DNA of 24,951 nt from Acrasis kona (GCA_026419775.2 JAOPGA020001468.1:1-24951), one strand, 5' to 3'; numbered from the stretch's first letter, positions 9,158 to 18,490 are shown. Notes: generated by a model not told the origin, from the sequence alone. Made by a program: numbers and translations.

Positions 9158-9686
9158 TTATAAAACTGTCATGAAGAAGTGGCATTTACTGCTTTTAATG
9201 GTCAGGTTTACGGATGTCAGTGCGTTGAGCACTTTCTTCACGTGCTTAATATGCTCCTTTACTGATTTACTGTAAATAATGATGTCGTCAATAAAGTTGC
9301 TGCAAAAATTTGCACAGCCTGCTTTCTGCAGTAGAGCTCTAATCATTCTCTGGAATGCTGACGGGATGTACTTCAATCCTAGCGGTGCTGTGATAAATCA
9401 ATATCTCTTGTTCTCAAACAAGAAGCCAGTTACGTACTTTCCTATCTTCTGAGCGGTACTTGTAAGTAGGCAGATTTAAGGTCTATTTTACTCATATTTG
9501 CAGCTCCATTCCGGCTTATTGTTCTAAATATGTGGTCGATGCCCGGGACGTCATTTGGGTCATCCTTAATTAAATAGTTGATAGGTACAAAATTATAGAC
9601 AAATCTCCATTTGCCTGGAAACAGTTTGTATTAAACAGTCCCATATCTTTCTCCTCTGCTGTTATGAAGTCATCCAGGTCTATTAT
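9158..9686 (-). mobile_element. Ty3/gypsy-type RT fossil
   Basis: Minus-strand pieces read LKYIPSAFQRMIRALLQ, then FIDDIIIYSKSVKEHIKHVK and KSSKCHFF: the RT core with the (Y/F)-x-DD catalytic box of Ty3-type elements. Upstream fragments of the fingers and palm can be traced to the edge of the TIR element at 9687. It is broken in several places, without LTRs in view, and looks old. It may be unrelated to the Ty3-type element at 18600-23250. Confidence 0.7.
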
Positions 9687-9805
9687 GGTAGACCCTTTAA
9701 CATATACAACAAAAATATAAAAATAAACAACATTTATATTTTATTATATTTTTATTAAATTTTTGATTGTTCCAGACCATTGGAATGAGGTTCAATTTAA
9801 TTTTT
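9687..9805 (+). repeat. terminal inverted repeat, left
   Basis: Starts GGTAGACCCTTTAACA. Its inner part (TTGATTGTTCCAGACCATTG, continuing to TTCAATTTAA) is the reverse complement of the right repeat. The middle is A+T-rich and diverged. Confidence 0.8.
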
Positions 9806-10217
9806 GAATGTGTGCTCATACGTCAGCTCCATACATATTACCCAATATCAAAGCAGACACCTCATTGACTACTTACCCAAACATAGCTCCAAAGTATTTG
9901 AGCACTGAATTCAAGACTCAATACAACTGTTGTCAGGTTCAAACATGTTTGTCCAGGTCCTAGTGTCTCTATTATCCTAATTGATACTCCGTTTGGGATC
10001 GGTAGCCAGCCATCAGCTTAGAATTATCTTCAGTCAAAACTAAATGTAATGACCCTATTAGTTTGAATGTTTATATCTAAATAAAGTGTGGTATATCTCT
10101 TTCTACAATAATATTAACATCTTCACCGAAGAGTGTAGGATATAATGATGTGCCGAGGCATCATCACTGTCACCCAATCTGATATTTCTTTTGTAATAAG
10201 ATTACAAAACACACAAC
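9806..10217. other. 5' flank of the Ulp1-like gene, no gene seen
   Basis: About 410 bp between the left TIR and the first ATG, without a supported ORF or repeat. By position it should hold the promoter, but no clear TATA box stands out. Confidence 0.4.
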
Positions 10218-10639
10218 ATGCCTTGTGGGTCAAGAAAGCAGAACAAAGCACTTAATTTTGTTCACTTCTTGGAGAGACCAATACAAAAAATATATCAAGG
10301 ACAACCACATTACAATCAATCCTCAAGTCCAAAAAACTTTGGATCTCTCCGATAATGACTTCAAAAAGTTGAGCTGTAGCAAAATCCTTCTCAAGATTGC
10401 GTGTATATCCAATGGGACATTCAACAACAAGCGAAATCTCTTTGAATTTGCTTTAGAATATCCTTACGTACTTAACCTATCAATAAGTTCATCAAAGCTT
10501 ATAGCGAATTTGGATGCATTGGGGAGGATCTTAAAAGAAGATTCTGAACAAGGTAGTTTCTTCCGTGGAATTTGGACATCTGCAATTCCAATCCCAACAC
10601 TGGATGGGTCTAAATCAAAGTCTATCCCACCTACCTTAG

Positions 10640-10674
10640 GTATGTCATTAATTTGAATTAACTAACATGTGCAG
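10640..10674 (+). other. intron, 35 nt
   Basis: GTATGT donor, AACTAAC branch site (10660-10666) and GCAG acceptor. Splicing completes a Glu codon and continues FEDISNLEVKKISF in the next frame; unspliced reading ends at 10653. Confidence 0.85.
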
Positions 10675-10994
10675 AATTTGAGGATATATCAAACTTGGAG
10701 GTTAAAAAAATATCCTTCACATGTGATGGGTTGGAAGGAATCTTGGCCTCTGAATTAAATTTGTATCAAACATACTCCAAATCCCTCCTGCGAAGACACC
10801 GAGAATCTTCCAAACCAGTAGATCCTCTTATTGTTTCAGAAGAAGGAGAAGAAGCAGACGTCAATTCGGTGGGACCATTGGCTCTGAAAAGTGAGGATCT
10901 AAACACACTTGGCGTCAACAAAAAAATGGGTGACTCGTTATATGATGGGATCTGTCGCTTATGGTTCACCGTCAACCAACAAGTACAAATGCGG

Positions 10995-11034
10995 GTAAGT
11001 TACAGCACATCACATCACTTATAGTTGCTTTTAG
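10995..11034 (+). other. intron, 40 nt
   Basis: GTAAGT donor, TTTTAG acceptor, phase 0 join QVQMR to TLLFDISSYRRYIN. The branch site is weaker than in the other introns. The earlier AG at 11023-11024 would give a quick stop, so the later acceptor is preferred. Confidence 0.75.
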
Positions 11035-11243
11035 ACATTATTGTTTGATATATCCTCTTATCGCAGGTACATTAACGACGAGATGTTGATTCCAGACATC
11101 AACAACATACTCTTGTTCACATCGGAAATTCTCCTGCATGAAAGACAATTTGACAATATTTTGTTTGTTGTAAAAGAACCTAGCCACTATTCGTTAGCGT
11201 TGGTAGAAATAAAAGACAGCGAGAAGTGCATCTTCGTTTATGC

Positions 11244-11526
11244 GATCAATACCAATCACATCATTAACGCTATTTGAATCATATTTGACTTGCACATTGT
11301 ACAAATCAAAATTGATACCATTCTTGATGCTATCCTTGATAATAGATAAATTAATTAATGATCTTGGCCCACACGACCAATCATCAGGCTGCTCTGGCGT
11401 AGATATATTTCGGTACTTGAATGTGCAATTGGAACCACCATTTGTTTCGTATTTGTATCGCTGTACACAATAATCTGCAACCTGTTTCATGCTATTTGTA
11501 GCGCATTGACCCAGAGTATATTGATC
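11244..11526. other. 283-bp inverted block inside the protease gene
   Basis: Edges carry an 8-bp inverted match: GATCAATA at 11244-11251 and TATTGATC at 11519-11526. Between them the protease sense is on the minus strand (QYTLGQCATNSMKQVADYC through the DWSCGPRSL box to NSVNDVIGID), while both flanks code on plus. At the right edge the minus-strand frame and the plus-strand tail (QYAHNPKTSEP) meet in phase. At the left edge they are one base out. Confidence 0.7.
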
Positions 11527-11771
11527 AATATGCACACAATCCAAAGACCTCAGAGCCAGAAACTCCAACCAAAAAGACACCCGCAAAATTCAAGTCACTC
11601 AAGTCCCCTGGCTCACACCCACAGAAGCCTGCTCTGCCGAAACGGATCACTTTTGCGAAGGATGACTGTTTGGATAGTTTGGCAAAGGAGGTAAAAAGTT
11701 CAAAACGAAAAACGACGGAGAGCCACAAAAGAAGAAGCATAAAAACTGATTTGCATTTAAATTGTTTGTGA

Positions 11772-12003
11772 AGTTATGTTCTATATATAAACTGTCTGCA
11801 AATTTATTATCCTAGTATTGATTGTTGTGAGAACCTTTGCTATTATAGCCGCACTGTTCAAGGACAATGTAGCACAATTGTTTTTCCTTGATATGTACAA
11901 TCTCAAACATGGCGGTGGTGGCGACAATTAAATCATTGAATACATCAAAACTAACTAATTGTGTTCGGTTTATCNCCAGTGTAGTTCAGTGGGGAGTTCT
12001 TCA
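11772..12003. other. 3' flank of the Ulp1-like gene
   Basis: Between the protease stop and the right TIR. No ORF or repeat is supported; one ambiguous base lies near 11975. Confidence 0.4.
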
Positions 12004-12132
12004 AGAATTAAATTGAACCTCATTCCAATGGTCTGGAACAATCAAAAATGATTAAAAATACTATTAAAAAATCAACTTCTTATTTATTTACACGTTTTTG
12101 TTTGTTTTGTTGTATGTGTTAAAGGGTCTACC
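12004..12132 (-). repeat. terminal inverted repeat, right
   Basis: Ends TGTTAAAGGGTCTACC. The inner core TTAAATTGAACCTCATTCCA, continuing to CAATCAAAAAT, is identical to the complement of the left repeat over about 42 bp. Confidence 0.8.
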
Positions 12133-12149
12133 CAAAAATGTGAATTTAT

Positions 12150-12341
12150 TCAATCAAACATTCTATTGTCTGTAACATCCAACTCTGCATCGACGTTTCC
12201 AAGATTATCCTCCTCCATAACCTCCTCTTTACTATGTACAACCTCTCCATCACAATCGGACTCGGAAAGGTCATCATCACCATAGTCAGGATCAAAGTAT
12301 TCAGCAACATCTTCAATCCCTTCCACTTGTTCAGGGTGCAT
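12150..12341 (-). CDS. acidic C-terminal exon of an unknown gene
   Basis: Minus-strand frame from ATG at 12341 (MHPEQVEGIEDVAEYFDPDY) through an Asp/Glu-rich stretch to VTDNRMFD and a stop at 12150-12152. An AATAAA (minus strand, 12145-12150) overlaps the stop. It sits in the 214 bp between the TIR element and the left end of the MULE. Its 5' side is cut by the MULE terminus 4 bp away, so it is probably the 3' end of an older gene hit by that insertion. No family recognised. Confidence 0.35.
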   Translation of the reverse strand: MHPEQVEGIEDVAEYFDPDYGDDDLSESDCDGEVVHSKEEVMEEDNLGNVDAELDVTDNRMFD

Positions 12342-12345
12342 ACTA

Positions 12346-12445
12346 GAAAACAGGGATAAGCCTGAAAGTTTATTGGTAGTTTTACAACCCCCGTCAATAG
12401 TTATTGATGAGTTACCTTACACAAATTATATATACAAATCACCGA
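12346..12445 (-). repeat. MULE terminal inverted repeat, left
   Basis: Reads GAAAACAGGGATAAGCCTGA at the tip, then the core TTTATTGGTAGTTTTACAAC, and runs inward to TATACAAATCACCGAGAA. It is the reverse complement of 15389-15491. Confidence 0.75.
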
Positions 12446-14780
12446 GAAGGTGATTGCTCGTGTTCACAATTTGCCTTGTAAACACATCGAGCGGTCCAAA
12501 TGGAACGGGAAGTTTCCATGAGTATTGTAGAGATTTTTCGGAGTACAGAGAGAGGCTTGAGAACTCTAAAGTGCTTGATGAATTGCTTGAAAGTGTCCAT
12601 ACTAACATATCCTAGCATACTATTGGTGAATATTGCTTTGATGTGCACCATTAGGGTTTGTAACTCCTCTTTGAAAGTTACTGTTACTGCTCGGGTGGAC
12701 CACGCCTGTGACAATAAATCAAACCTTTGTAACTGTTTGTTATGACCGAAGCGAATGCCAGATGATTTTTCAACATATCTTCGCCTCTTTTTGGAATCCA
12801 TCATGGCGTTGATTTGTCCCTCAACGTCTTCAAGGAATTTAACACACAGGTCTTCAGACGGGTCCTTCAGTATAACACGGCTGAGGTTCTCAAATTGAAG
12901 CGAATACCTGTCCTCTTCATCATCATACAGAACCAACACAGATGAAATAGTGTCAGCAATGTTATCAGCCTCTACTGCTTCAAAGTCTTCAGCAGTCAGT
13001 CTATGGTGAACTTTCTTCTTGGGACCCCTCTTTCCGTGCTTCCAAGCACCTGTACTTATCAAAACCCTTCTGTGGTTTATTGCTCCATCATCGTCAGAAT
13101 CACTATTCTCATCCTTATCGCTGTCAACCTCATCAATAACTATTGATGGGGGTTGTAAAACTACCAATAAACTATCAGGCTTATCCCTGTTTTCAAAAAA
13201 AATGTCAATAAGGAATTCAGATAATGCTTATTTGTAACAGCTAAGCGCGCATCATCAAGGATTTTATTAGAATCCCTCCATAGTTTATTGTCATATGGAC
13301 TCTTGTCTTTCATGTTCGTAAGTACATATAACATTCCACCTTCTAATTCCTTTAGAAGCTGTACAAGACTCTTCACTTTATAACGGCCAATGTATTTTGC
13401 GAGAACCTTGATAATTGCTTCAGTGTAATTATTTGTATTGTACAGTCCATAGGCAGATGGTCTATTGTAGCACGTCCAGCTCTTCCCTACATATGTTAAA
13501 TAGTCTAAGAGAAATAAACTTACAAATTAGTACATACTCATTAGTGAAATATTCATAAAACTCTGAGTCCGCACCGACAACCTCTTTTAACTTTTTCAAG
13601 TACACTTTAAACTGTGCCTCACTAATACAACCATACATTTTAATGAGAATGGCATTCACTGATGATTGTTTTTGAGCAACTACCTTCGCACAAACATTCT
13701 CATCCCAAGCCTTTATTAGGTGAAATTTACAAAGCACAAATTCTAGACCAGCTTCTATTGCAGCAGCCTTCTCTGCTCTGTCATTGTCAATCATGAGAAG
13801 TGGACGCCAGTTAGGAATGCCACATAGCATGTTGCGGACCTTCTTTAAAAGTGTTCTGTAAAAGGCAGTGTAGTGGTCTTTAGTAGCAGAATCACATAAT
13901 GCAAGCCCAACAATCCCAGCTACTAGGTTCTCTCCAACATATGTACTTGCCAAAACAGGATATTTGTACATGAGTCACTTCTAATACATTGAACATCAAG
14001 GCGGACTACGTCTTGCAGAAATGCTCTATTGACCAGAACAAGACAGAGGTGGTCTATTTTTTGTTCTCCCCAACCGTCAGGTGTTAACACAACCTCATCT
14101 TTTGAGTTCATTTTTCTCACCTGGTTGAGTATGGCTTGAAATGTTCTTGTCTTATTAATCTCTGCATTTTTCCGACGAATGGTCTTCATGAGTGTAGCAA
14201 TCTTTTTTGTAGAGCAAGTAAAGCCTCCATGCTTGTTACTGTACTGAAGCTTATCCCGTAAATCCTTGATTTGTTTGAAAACAGTTGCTGGCTCAATGTT
14301 GTCATCCGCACACTCCTCAATTAATTTGAGGACCTTAAAGTCCAGACAAAATTGCTTCTCTGTAAGCACAAATTCCTCAGGATGAGAACCTGTTACCTTG
14401 ATAGAATACTCTGTTTGGCTGTAATATTCAACAAGAGCAATCATGGAGCAAGATTCATGACAGGCACACTTAAAGCGGTTGTGATGTAGCTTGTAGTTAG
14501 TGGATGCTCCTAGACATTGATATGGATTAACTTCCTCGTATAATGCATTTCGCCACTTTTTTGATACTGGATGACAGCACAAAACATAATTGTTTTTCCT
14601 ACAGTCAGCAAGCAAAACATGATGAGTTTCTTTGAGGTGACATTGAAGAATTGGTGTTGTATAAATTGTCTCCCAAATTGTGTGCAGAACACTAGAATGT
14701 AAAATTCTGTAGTTGCCCGCATCCTCATTTAAATCATCAAGTGCATTTGTTAGATCACCGGTTGAGATTCGGTCTATTTT
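12439..14780 (-). pseudogene. MULE transposase, broken, with an appended C-terminal ORF
   Basis: Read on the minus strand. 14780-13923 holds an N-terminal domain (CHPVSKKWRNALYEEVNPYQ; CACHESCSMIALVEYY; TPDGWGEQKIDHLCLVLVNR). 13971-13462 holds the catalytic core YPVLASTYVGENLVAGIVGL, then PLLMIDNDRAEKAAAIEAGL and VLCKFHLIKAWDENV, the D and C-x-FH blocks typical of MULE transposases. 13500-13211 continues (RPSAYGLYNTNNYTEAIIKV) with the Asn-Asn-x-x-Glu element. A 66-bp TIR-like insert (13129-13194) follows, then a further frame to 12439 with an acidic start (DSDKDENSDSDDD), KRGPKKKVHHR and the end PLSVLRKISTILMETSRSIW. At least three frame changes (near 13950, 13490 and 13205) break it. No clear ATG: a TTAG acceptor-like site lies just upstream of the frame at 14780. 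The SWIM finger expected downstream is absent. Confidence 0.7.
13129..13194 (+). repeat. internal partial copy of the MULE TIR
   Basis: CTCATCAATAACTATTGATG, then GGGGTTGTAAAACTACCAAT and on to CCCTGTTTTC: the outer 66 bp of the right TIR, in the same orientation, within the transposase coding region. The minus-strand frame stays open through it. Confidence 0.75.
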
Positions 14781-14814
14781 CTAACTTTTTATGAAATATA
14801 AGAAAAGAATGTGG

Positions 14815-14823
14815 TTTTTATAG
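14815..14823 (-). promoter_or_regulatory. possible TATA box of the MULE transposase
   Basis: CTATAAAAACC on the minus strand, about 40 bp before the first transposase codons, like the TATA box at 3552. Confidence 0.3.
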
Positions 14824-15042
14824 GCCCTATCATAGCCGTTATGTGTGTGCGCCAATTTGCACTCAAAGCAGGCTGGATGATGATTAGTCCTTGCTTGTCA
14901 TCTGGAATTGTCTTGTGAAAGGTTAATTGAAGATGAAAGGTTCAATTTATAAAGGGATAATATTTATTGAGCGTGGAAATTTTATACTGTACGTTGAAAA
15001 ATTGATGTGTCAGTTGTCCAGCAACCTAGTTGCAATAAAATT

Positions 15043-15082
15043 AACATCACACTTTCATTTGTAACATTAAAAGTGTGATGTT
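15043..15082. repeat. perfect 13-bp inverted repeat (hairpin)
   Basis: AACATCACACTTT (15043-15055) and AAAGTGTGATGTT (15070-15082) with a 14-nt loop, in the gene-free inner part of the MULE near the right TIR. It has no T-run like a bacterial terminator and could be a protein-binding site. Confidence 0.45.
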
Positions 15083-15388
15083 TAATTAGTAGGACCCCAC
15101 CCAACGGGTTATTAAGGGTTTGCGCCTGTAGACACTTAATGAACTGTAAAGAAACCGATGGTTTGTACAGGACTTCGCCAAACAATTGTTCAATAGAATG
15201 TTTGATAATTATATATCTTTTGAACAATACTAATAGAATGTTCATTATACAATACCTGATTACGTTTAGAACACTCTTTATACCATTCAATGAATAGGTA
15301 ATATACACAATAAAATAATCTTCACACTCATGACATGTATATTGATGACTTCACGCAAGTCAACTCAACTGTGTCACTTACAACAATT

Positions 15389-15491
15389 TCGGTGATTTGT
15401 ATATATTAATTTTTTTGTGTAAAGTAACTCATCAATAACCATTGACGGGGGTTGTAAAACTACCAATAAACTATCAGGCATCCCTGTTTTC
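15389..15491 (+). repeat. MULE terminal inverted repeat, right
   Basis: From TTCGGTGATTTGTATATA through AATAACCATTGACGGGGG to CCCTGTTTTC. Inverted match to 12346-12445. Its core is identical over 42-43 bp to a lone copy at 19958-19999. Confidence 0.75.
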
Positions 15492-15722
15492 AAAAAAAGT
15501 AACGTATATCATGACATAGGGGACAAAACATTCCTGTCAAGTAAGAAGAGAGTATTTATTTATGTCCCAGTTCATTCGAACCCATAAGTACAATGCAAAT
15601 AAATTAAAACTTTGATAAAAATATATTGTAGTATACCAAAAGCAACCATCCGTTAATTTTTTAGAACATACATTCAGAACTAGAATATTGGCGGCAATGT
15701 TGACGTTAAAATTACACAAAAA

Positions 15723-16678
15723 ATGAAACAAGAACAATACAACAACATCTTTAGATATATCCAAACAGGAAAGGTACCTGCTGGACTCAATAAGAGTCAA
15801 CTTAAGAGTTTAGTCAAACAATGCGAGAAGTTTCGCATTTTAAACTTCAATGATCCTTACCTTGGTACAACAGATCATCTTGTTAGAAAGAGGTTGGTGA
15901 ACACAAAATCTAAAAAGATGGAATTTTTAACTGATGATACATGGGATAAGAGGCCAGAAGATCTTGTTAAAGGAGAGGACTTTAACTACATTGGTGACAA
16001 CACATTACCAGTTAAATAAATAACTGTTCATGAGGGAATGCTCCCATCCCTTATACCAAAAGAGCACCACCAAACAAACTGTGTAGGAAGAGATGTTGTT
16101 GGTAGAATTTTCCATGAACAGTATGGCAGATACCATTTTTGAGGCTGGGTGTATGTTTTTAAAATATTGTAATCTGCTAACAACCTAGTAAATATTTTAA
16201 AGGTGATGATAACCTGAACACCTGTGCCGCTTGTGCCTCAAAAAAGGCATGTAGAGAAGAGCCTGAGCCTGTTGCCATTATATCTAATTATGTACTGCAC
16301 CATGTACAAGTAGAACACAAAGTCCTCAACTACATTGACCACTTCTCAAAGAAATGTTGGACTTTTGTAACACCTACAAAAGAGAGCAAACACGTAATTA
16401 GAGCTTTACAGCTGATAAAGGATGAATGTGGAATTTATCCTGACATTTTACAAGCCGATAATGGTGGAGAGTTTATAAGTGAATCTCTTATCAAATTTTG
16501 CAATGATAACAAAATTGAACTCATTCACAGAGCACCTTACCACCCACAAAGCCAAGGTAGTGTTGAAGCTGTCAACAAGACAATTAAAAATGGTATTGAT
16601 AACCTTTGAATGAACCCTGCAACCTCACATTTGGCTTTTCACATTCAAGCAGCTCAGTCAAATCATCTAGGCACCTAA
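15723..16678 (+). pseudogene. Ginger/KRBA2-like integrase, two exons, broken
   Basis: ATG at 15723 in AAAATG context starts MKQEQYNNIFRYIQTGKVPA, the N-terminal block of KRBA2-like integrases (Y-x-tG..P.gl.k..lk). An H2C2-type zinc region follows (KEHHQTNCVGRDVV) and, after the intron, NTCAACASKKAC. The DDE core reads VLNYIDHFSKKCWTF (first Asp), ILQADNGGEFIS (second Asp) and RAPYHPQSQGSVEAVNKTIK (Glu). Coding fades into the next element at 16678. The copy has a few in-frame stops and is not functional as it stands. No reverse transcriptase or LTR is nearby, which favours a DNA-transposon or domesticated type. The tail after the core, including the VGDFI domain of the first integrase, is missing. 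Confidence 0.72.
16151..16188 (+). other. intron, 38 nt
   Basis: GTATGT donor, GCTAAC branch site (16176-16181) and TAG acceptor 7 nt on. It joins the N-terminal zinc-region frame to KYFKGDDNLNTCAAC in phase, which places the two Cys after the His-rich half as expected for an H2C2 finger. Confidence 0.75.
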
Positions 16679-17591
16679 GGATATGGCTGGAACCTTGAAC
16701 CAGAATTAGGCATGACCATAACGTATGGCATCTGATTGACAACTTGGTTGGTAATTGGACTTTGTTGTACTACCAATGGAACAGAAACATCAACATCATC
16801 CAATGCTTTATTAAACGTGTCATCGCTCAAATCATGACTGACATCAGCAACGGTCCACAAATTGTTGTCTTTCAAAAAGCTTGCAATGTTGTGGACTTGA
16901 TACTTGGAGAGTCTAAGAAATACAAAGAATGGACTGCGTTAGCTGTCATTCTGTAGTGTTCACAATACATAATGTAACAATCTTTTCCAAATATGTTCAG
17001 TGCAATTTTCTTGCACATACCCCACAAACCAAGACGTACTACCCAATGCATGGCTAGTGGATGATTTGATTTCCCAGCCTTGTTCAGCATTTGCTCTAAT
17101 TGTAAGTCCCCTTTGAACCAATCCATGTTTTTAAGGTCTTGATTGGTGGACAATTTGGATATGATGGTGCACAAATCCTTGATAGTGGATTGCATCTCAC
17201 TAAAGCTTAGTTTTACTTCTTGCAGACTTGTTTGTAATTCAGATACAACTTTCAGTTGGTGTCTATACTTAGCCTCTAATTTAGTGGCAAGAGCTTTCAT
17301 TTCCTCATTGTTGGATGCTCTTTGTGGAATAGACTCTAATTGGGAGAATTGCAGTAAGGAGAGATTATCGAACAGTGGAGATTGTTCACCATCTTTATGG
17401 ATGTTGTTGTTGCTTAAACTAGTTGTATGACTATATTTGTATAAATAATTTCCTATGTATAAAATTCCAGTGCTTTTATGGAAATTATTTAAAATATTGA
17501 GATGTCTAAGGCATTTTGTGTGTTGTCTAATGACATGGTTGTAATTGATGAAGAAGAAGAGATATCTGTTATTCTTTATAGAAATTTTCAA
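16675..17591 (-). pseudogene. coiled-coil protein with a possible BEN-like C-terminal domain
   Basis: Minus-strand frame of about 240 residues followed, after a one-base shift in a T5 run near 16875, by 66 more to the stop at 16675. The first 50 residues (MKISIKNNRYLFFFINYNHV) look like non-coding A+T-rich sequence; likely protein begins near SLSNNNIHKDGEQSPLFDNL. A coiled coil follows (MKALATKLEAKYRHQLKVVS, LQTSLQEVKLSFSEMQS), then a helical domain (KSNHPLAMHWVVRLGLWGMC; LNIFGKDCY; LDSPSIKSTTLQAF; LKDNNLWTVADV). The A....L....K...N..G...LD pattern slightly resembles a BEN DNA-binding domain; that is only a suggestion. Its stop overlaps the end of the plus-strand integrase, so it may share an element with it. 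Confidence 0.4.
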
Positions 17592-17624
17592 AAGTTATTG
17601 ACTTATTACAAGGATGATATTTAG
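17502..17624 (+). CDS. small acidic ORF, 40 codons
   Basis: ATG at 17502: MSKAFCVLSNDMVVIDEEEE then ISVILYRNFQKLLTYYKDDI, stop at 17622. It overlaps the poorly coding 5' end of the minus-strand frame above and may be the first exon of the downstream plus-strand ORF, but no convincing intron joins them. Unrecognised. Confidence 0.25.
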   Translation: MSKAFCVLSNDMVVIDEEEEISVILYRNFQKLLTYYKDDI

Positions 17625-17743
17625 TTTTTAATTTGAAAATTGATGTAGTATCTTTTTTGTATATTATATGAAATGAGTTATATTCTCGCAATTATGACGG
17701 GGAAACTTTTAGTAATGAGTCAGTTGAAGATTCATCAAAGTAT

Positions 17744-18490
17744 TTGCACTTTTCAAATTTGTTGAAAAATATGTGTTACTCTACTTTTGATTTTAGTTTG
17801 GATACTGTAGGTAAATGCAAACCATATTGCTATTTGCTGGTACAAGAATTGGATGATACAACTATTGGTTTATATGTTGGAGTTAGTGAATCTCCTAAAC
17901 ATATTTTCTATTGTTATAATTTACACTCTACTCATTATGATGTCGGTCAATTGTTATTGCTTTTCTCAAAAGACAGGCCTAGTTTTGATTATAAAGTGCT
18001 AATGTTGAGTCAACATGTTAGTTGGGTTGAGGCAGAATTTTGGACAATATACATTTGAGGTAAAAACCTTAAAATACCACAGTTCGACATAAAGCAATTA
18101 ACCTTCTACTATAAACATGAGGATGGAACTATCAGAGATAATACCCATACCATAATAAAAGACAAAAATGTTTTAGAATGTGCCACTGATTTGGAAAAAG
18201 TTATACCAATACAGGCACAAACACAACAAACACTAAAAGACAAGTATGCACAATATGGTGTAATACAACATTTACCGGATGAGTATTACGCAGCATACAT
18301 TGCTCAAGGTCTCACTAAACGATGGGAAAAAGCATTCTCCACCACAAAGAAGACTCGCAAATGTTCAGACTCCTTTTACATTAACATAGTAGCGGCCAAT
18401 TTAAACAAGGACAAAATGATTCCGGCGGCTTTTATTATAGCCACCACAAATAACAAAAAGTCCACGAGCATTTCCGCTCATATAAACTGA
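17744..18490 (+). pseudogene. unknown protein, one frame with a single TGA
   Basis: One reading frame runs from about 17665 (TTG at 17744 is only the first usable start) to 18490, interrupted by one TGA at 18056. Before it: CKPYCYLLVQELDDTTIGLY, YVGVSESPKHIFYCY. After it: KIPQFDIKQLTFYYKHEDGT, KDKYAQYGVIQHLPDEYYAA, FYINIVAANLNKDKMI. The first part has strongly A/T-ending codons compared with neighbouring ORFs. No family recognised. It may be a degraded host gene or a TE accessory protein. Confidence 0.35.

Larger units (their letters stand above)
10218..11771 (+). pseudogene. Ulp1-like (C48) cysteine protease gene, three exons, internally inverted
   Basis: First ATG at 10218 (MPCGSRKQNKALN); the main frame is taken up a few codons later after a one-base shift (WRDQYKKYIKDNHITINPQV). 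Two small introns (10640-10674, 10995-11034) join three frames in phase. The third exon reads RYINDEMLIPDINNILLF and EPSHYSLALVEI, which fits the catalytic-His strand of Ulp1/SUMO proteases (HWSLVVI type). The rest of the catalytic domain lies on the minus strand in 11244-11526: QPDDWSCGPRSLINL, matching the Q...DCG nucleophile box. Plus-strand coding then resumes with a Lys/Pro-rich tail (ETPTKKTPAKFKSLKSPG) to the stop at 11771. Ulp1 proteases cut SUMO-like tags and are carried by several DNA transposon groups. A trace of adenain-type ancestry cannot be excluded. Confidence 0.6.
9687..12132. mobile_element. 2.45-kb TIR element carrying a Ulp1-like protease gene
   Basis: Bounded by inverted repeats of about 119 and 129 bp that begin GGTAGACCCTTTAACA and keep an almost perfect 42-bp core on their inner side. 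The only recognisable gene inside is a spliced Ulp1-like protease; no transposase, polymerase or capsid gene is seen. No target duplication was found (left flank ...TCTATTAT, right flank CAAAAATG). The left side abuts a Ty3-type RT fossil, the right side the 3' end of an acidic minus-strand gene 17 bp away. It could be a non-autonomous DNA transposon moved by a transposase elsewhere, or a gene captured between two copies of a short TIR repeat. Confidence 0.65.
12346..15491 (-). mobile_element. Mutator-like (MULE) DNA transposon, 3.15 kb, broken
   Basis: Inverted repeats of about 100 bp beginning GAAAACAGGGAT bound a minus-strand MULE transposase. The right TIR lacks two bases near its tip relative to the left. 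No 8-10 bp target duplication was found (left flank TGCATACTA, right AAAAAAAGT). About 560 bp between the transposase start and the right TIR (14825-15388) holds no gene. Confidence 0.65.

Noticed and set aside
9687-12132. Polinton-type interpretation of the protease-bearing TIR element
   Set aside because: No polymerase, capsid or ATPase sequence is present, the length is far too short, and the protease motifs fit Ulp1 better.
12346-13194. A separate 0.85-kb TIR element using the internal TIR copy as its right end
   Set aside because: The inverted match between 12346-12445 and 15389-15491 extends about 35 bp further inward than the match with 13129-13194, so the larger element is the better pairing.
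14982-15308. Minus-strand ORF of about 108 codons
   Set aside because: It runs across the hairpin and A+T-rich sequence, has no motif and no coding character.
18060-18082. Possible 23-nt intron near the TGA in the unknown ORF
   Set aside because: It is shorter than the other introns, has no branch site and does not remove the TGA.
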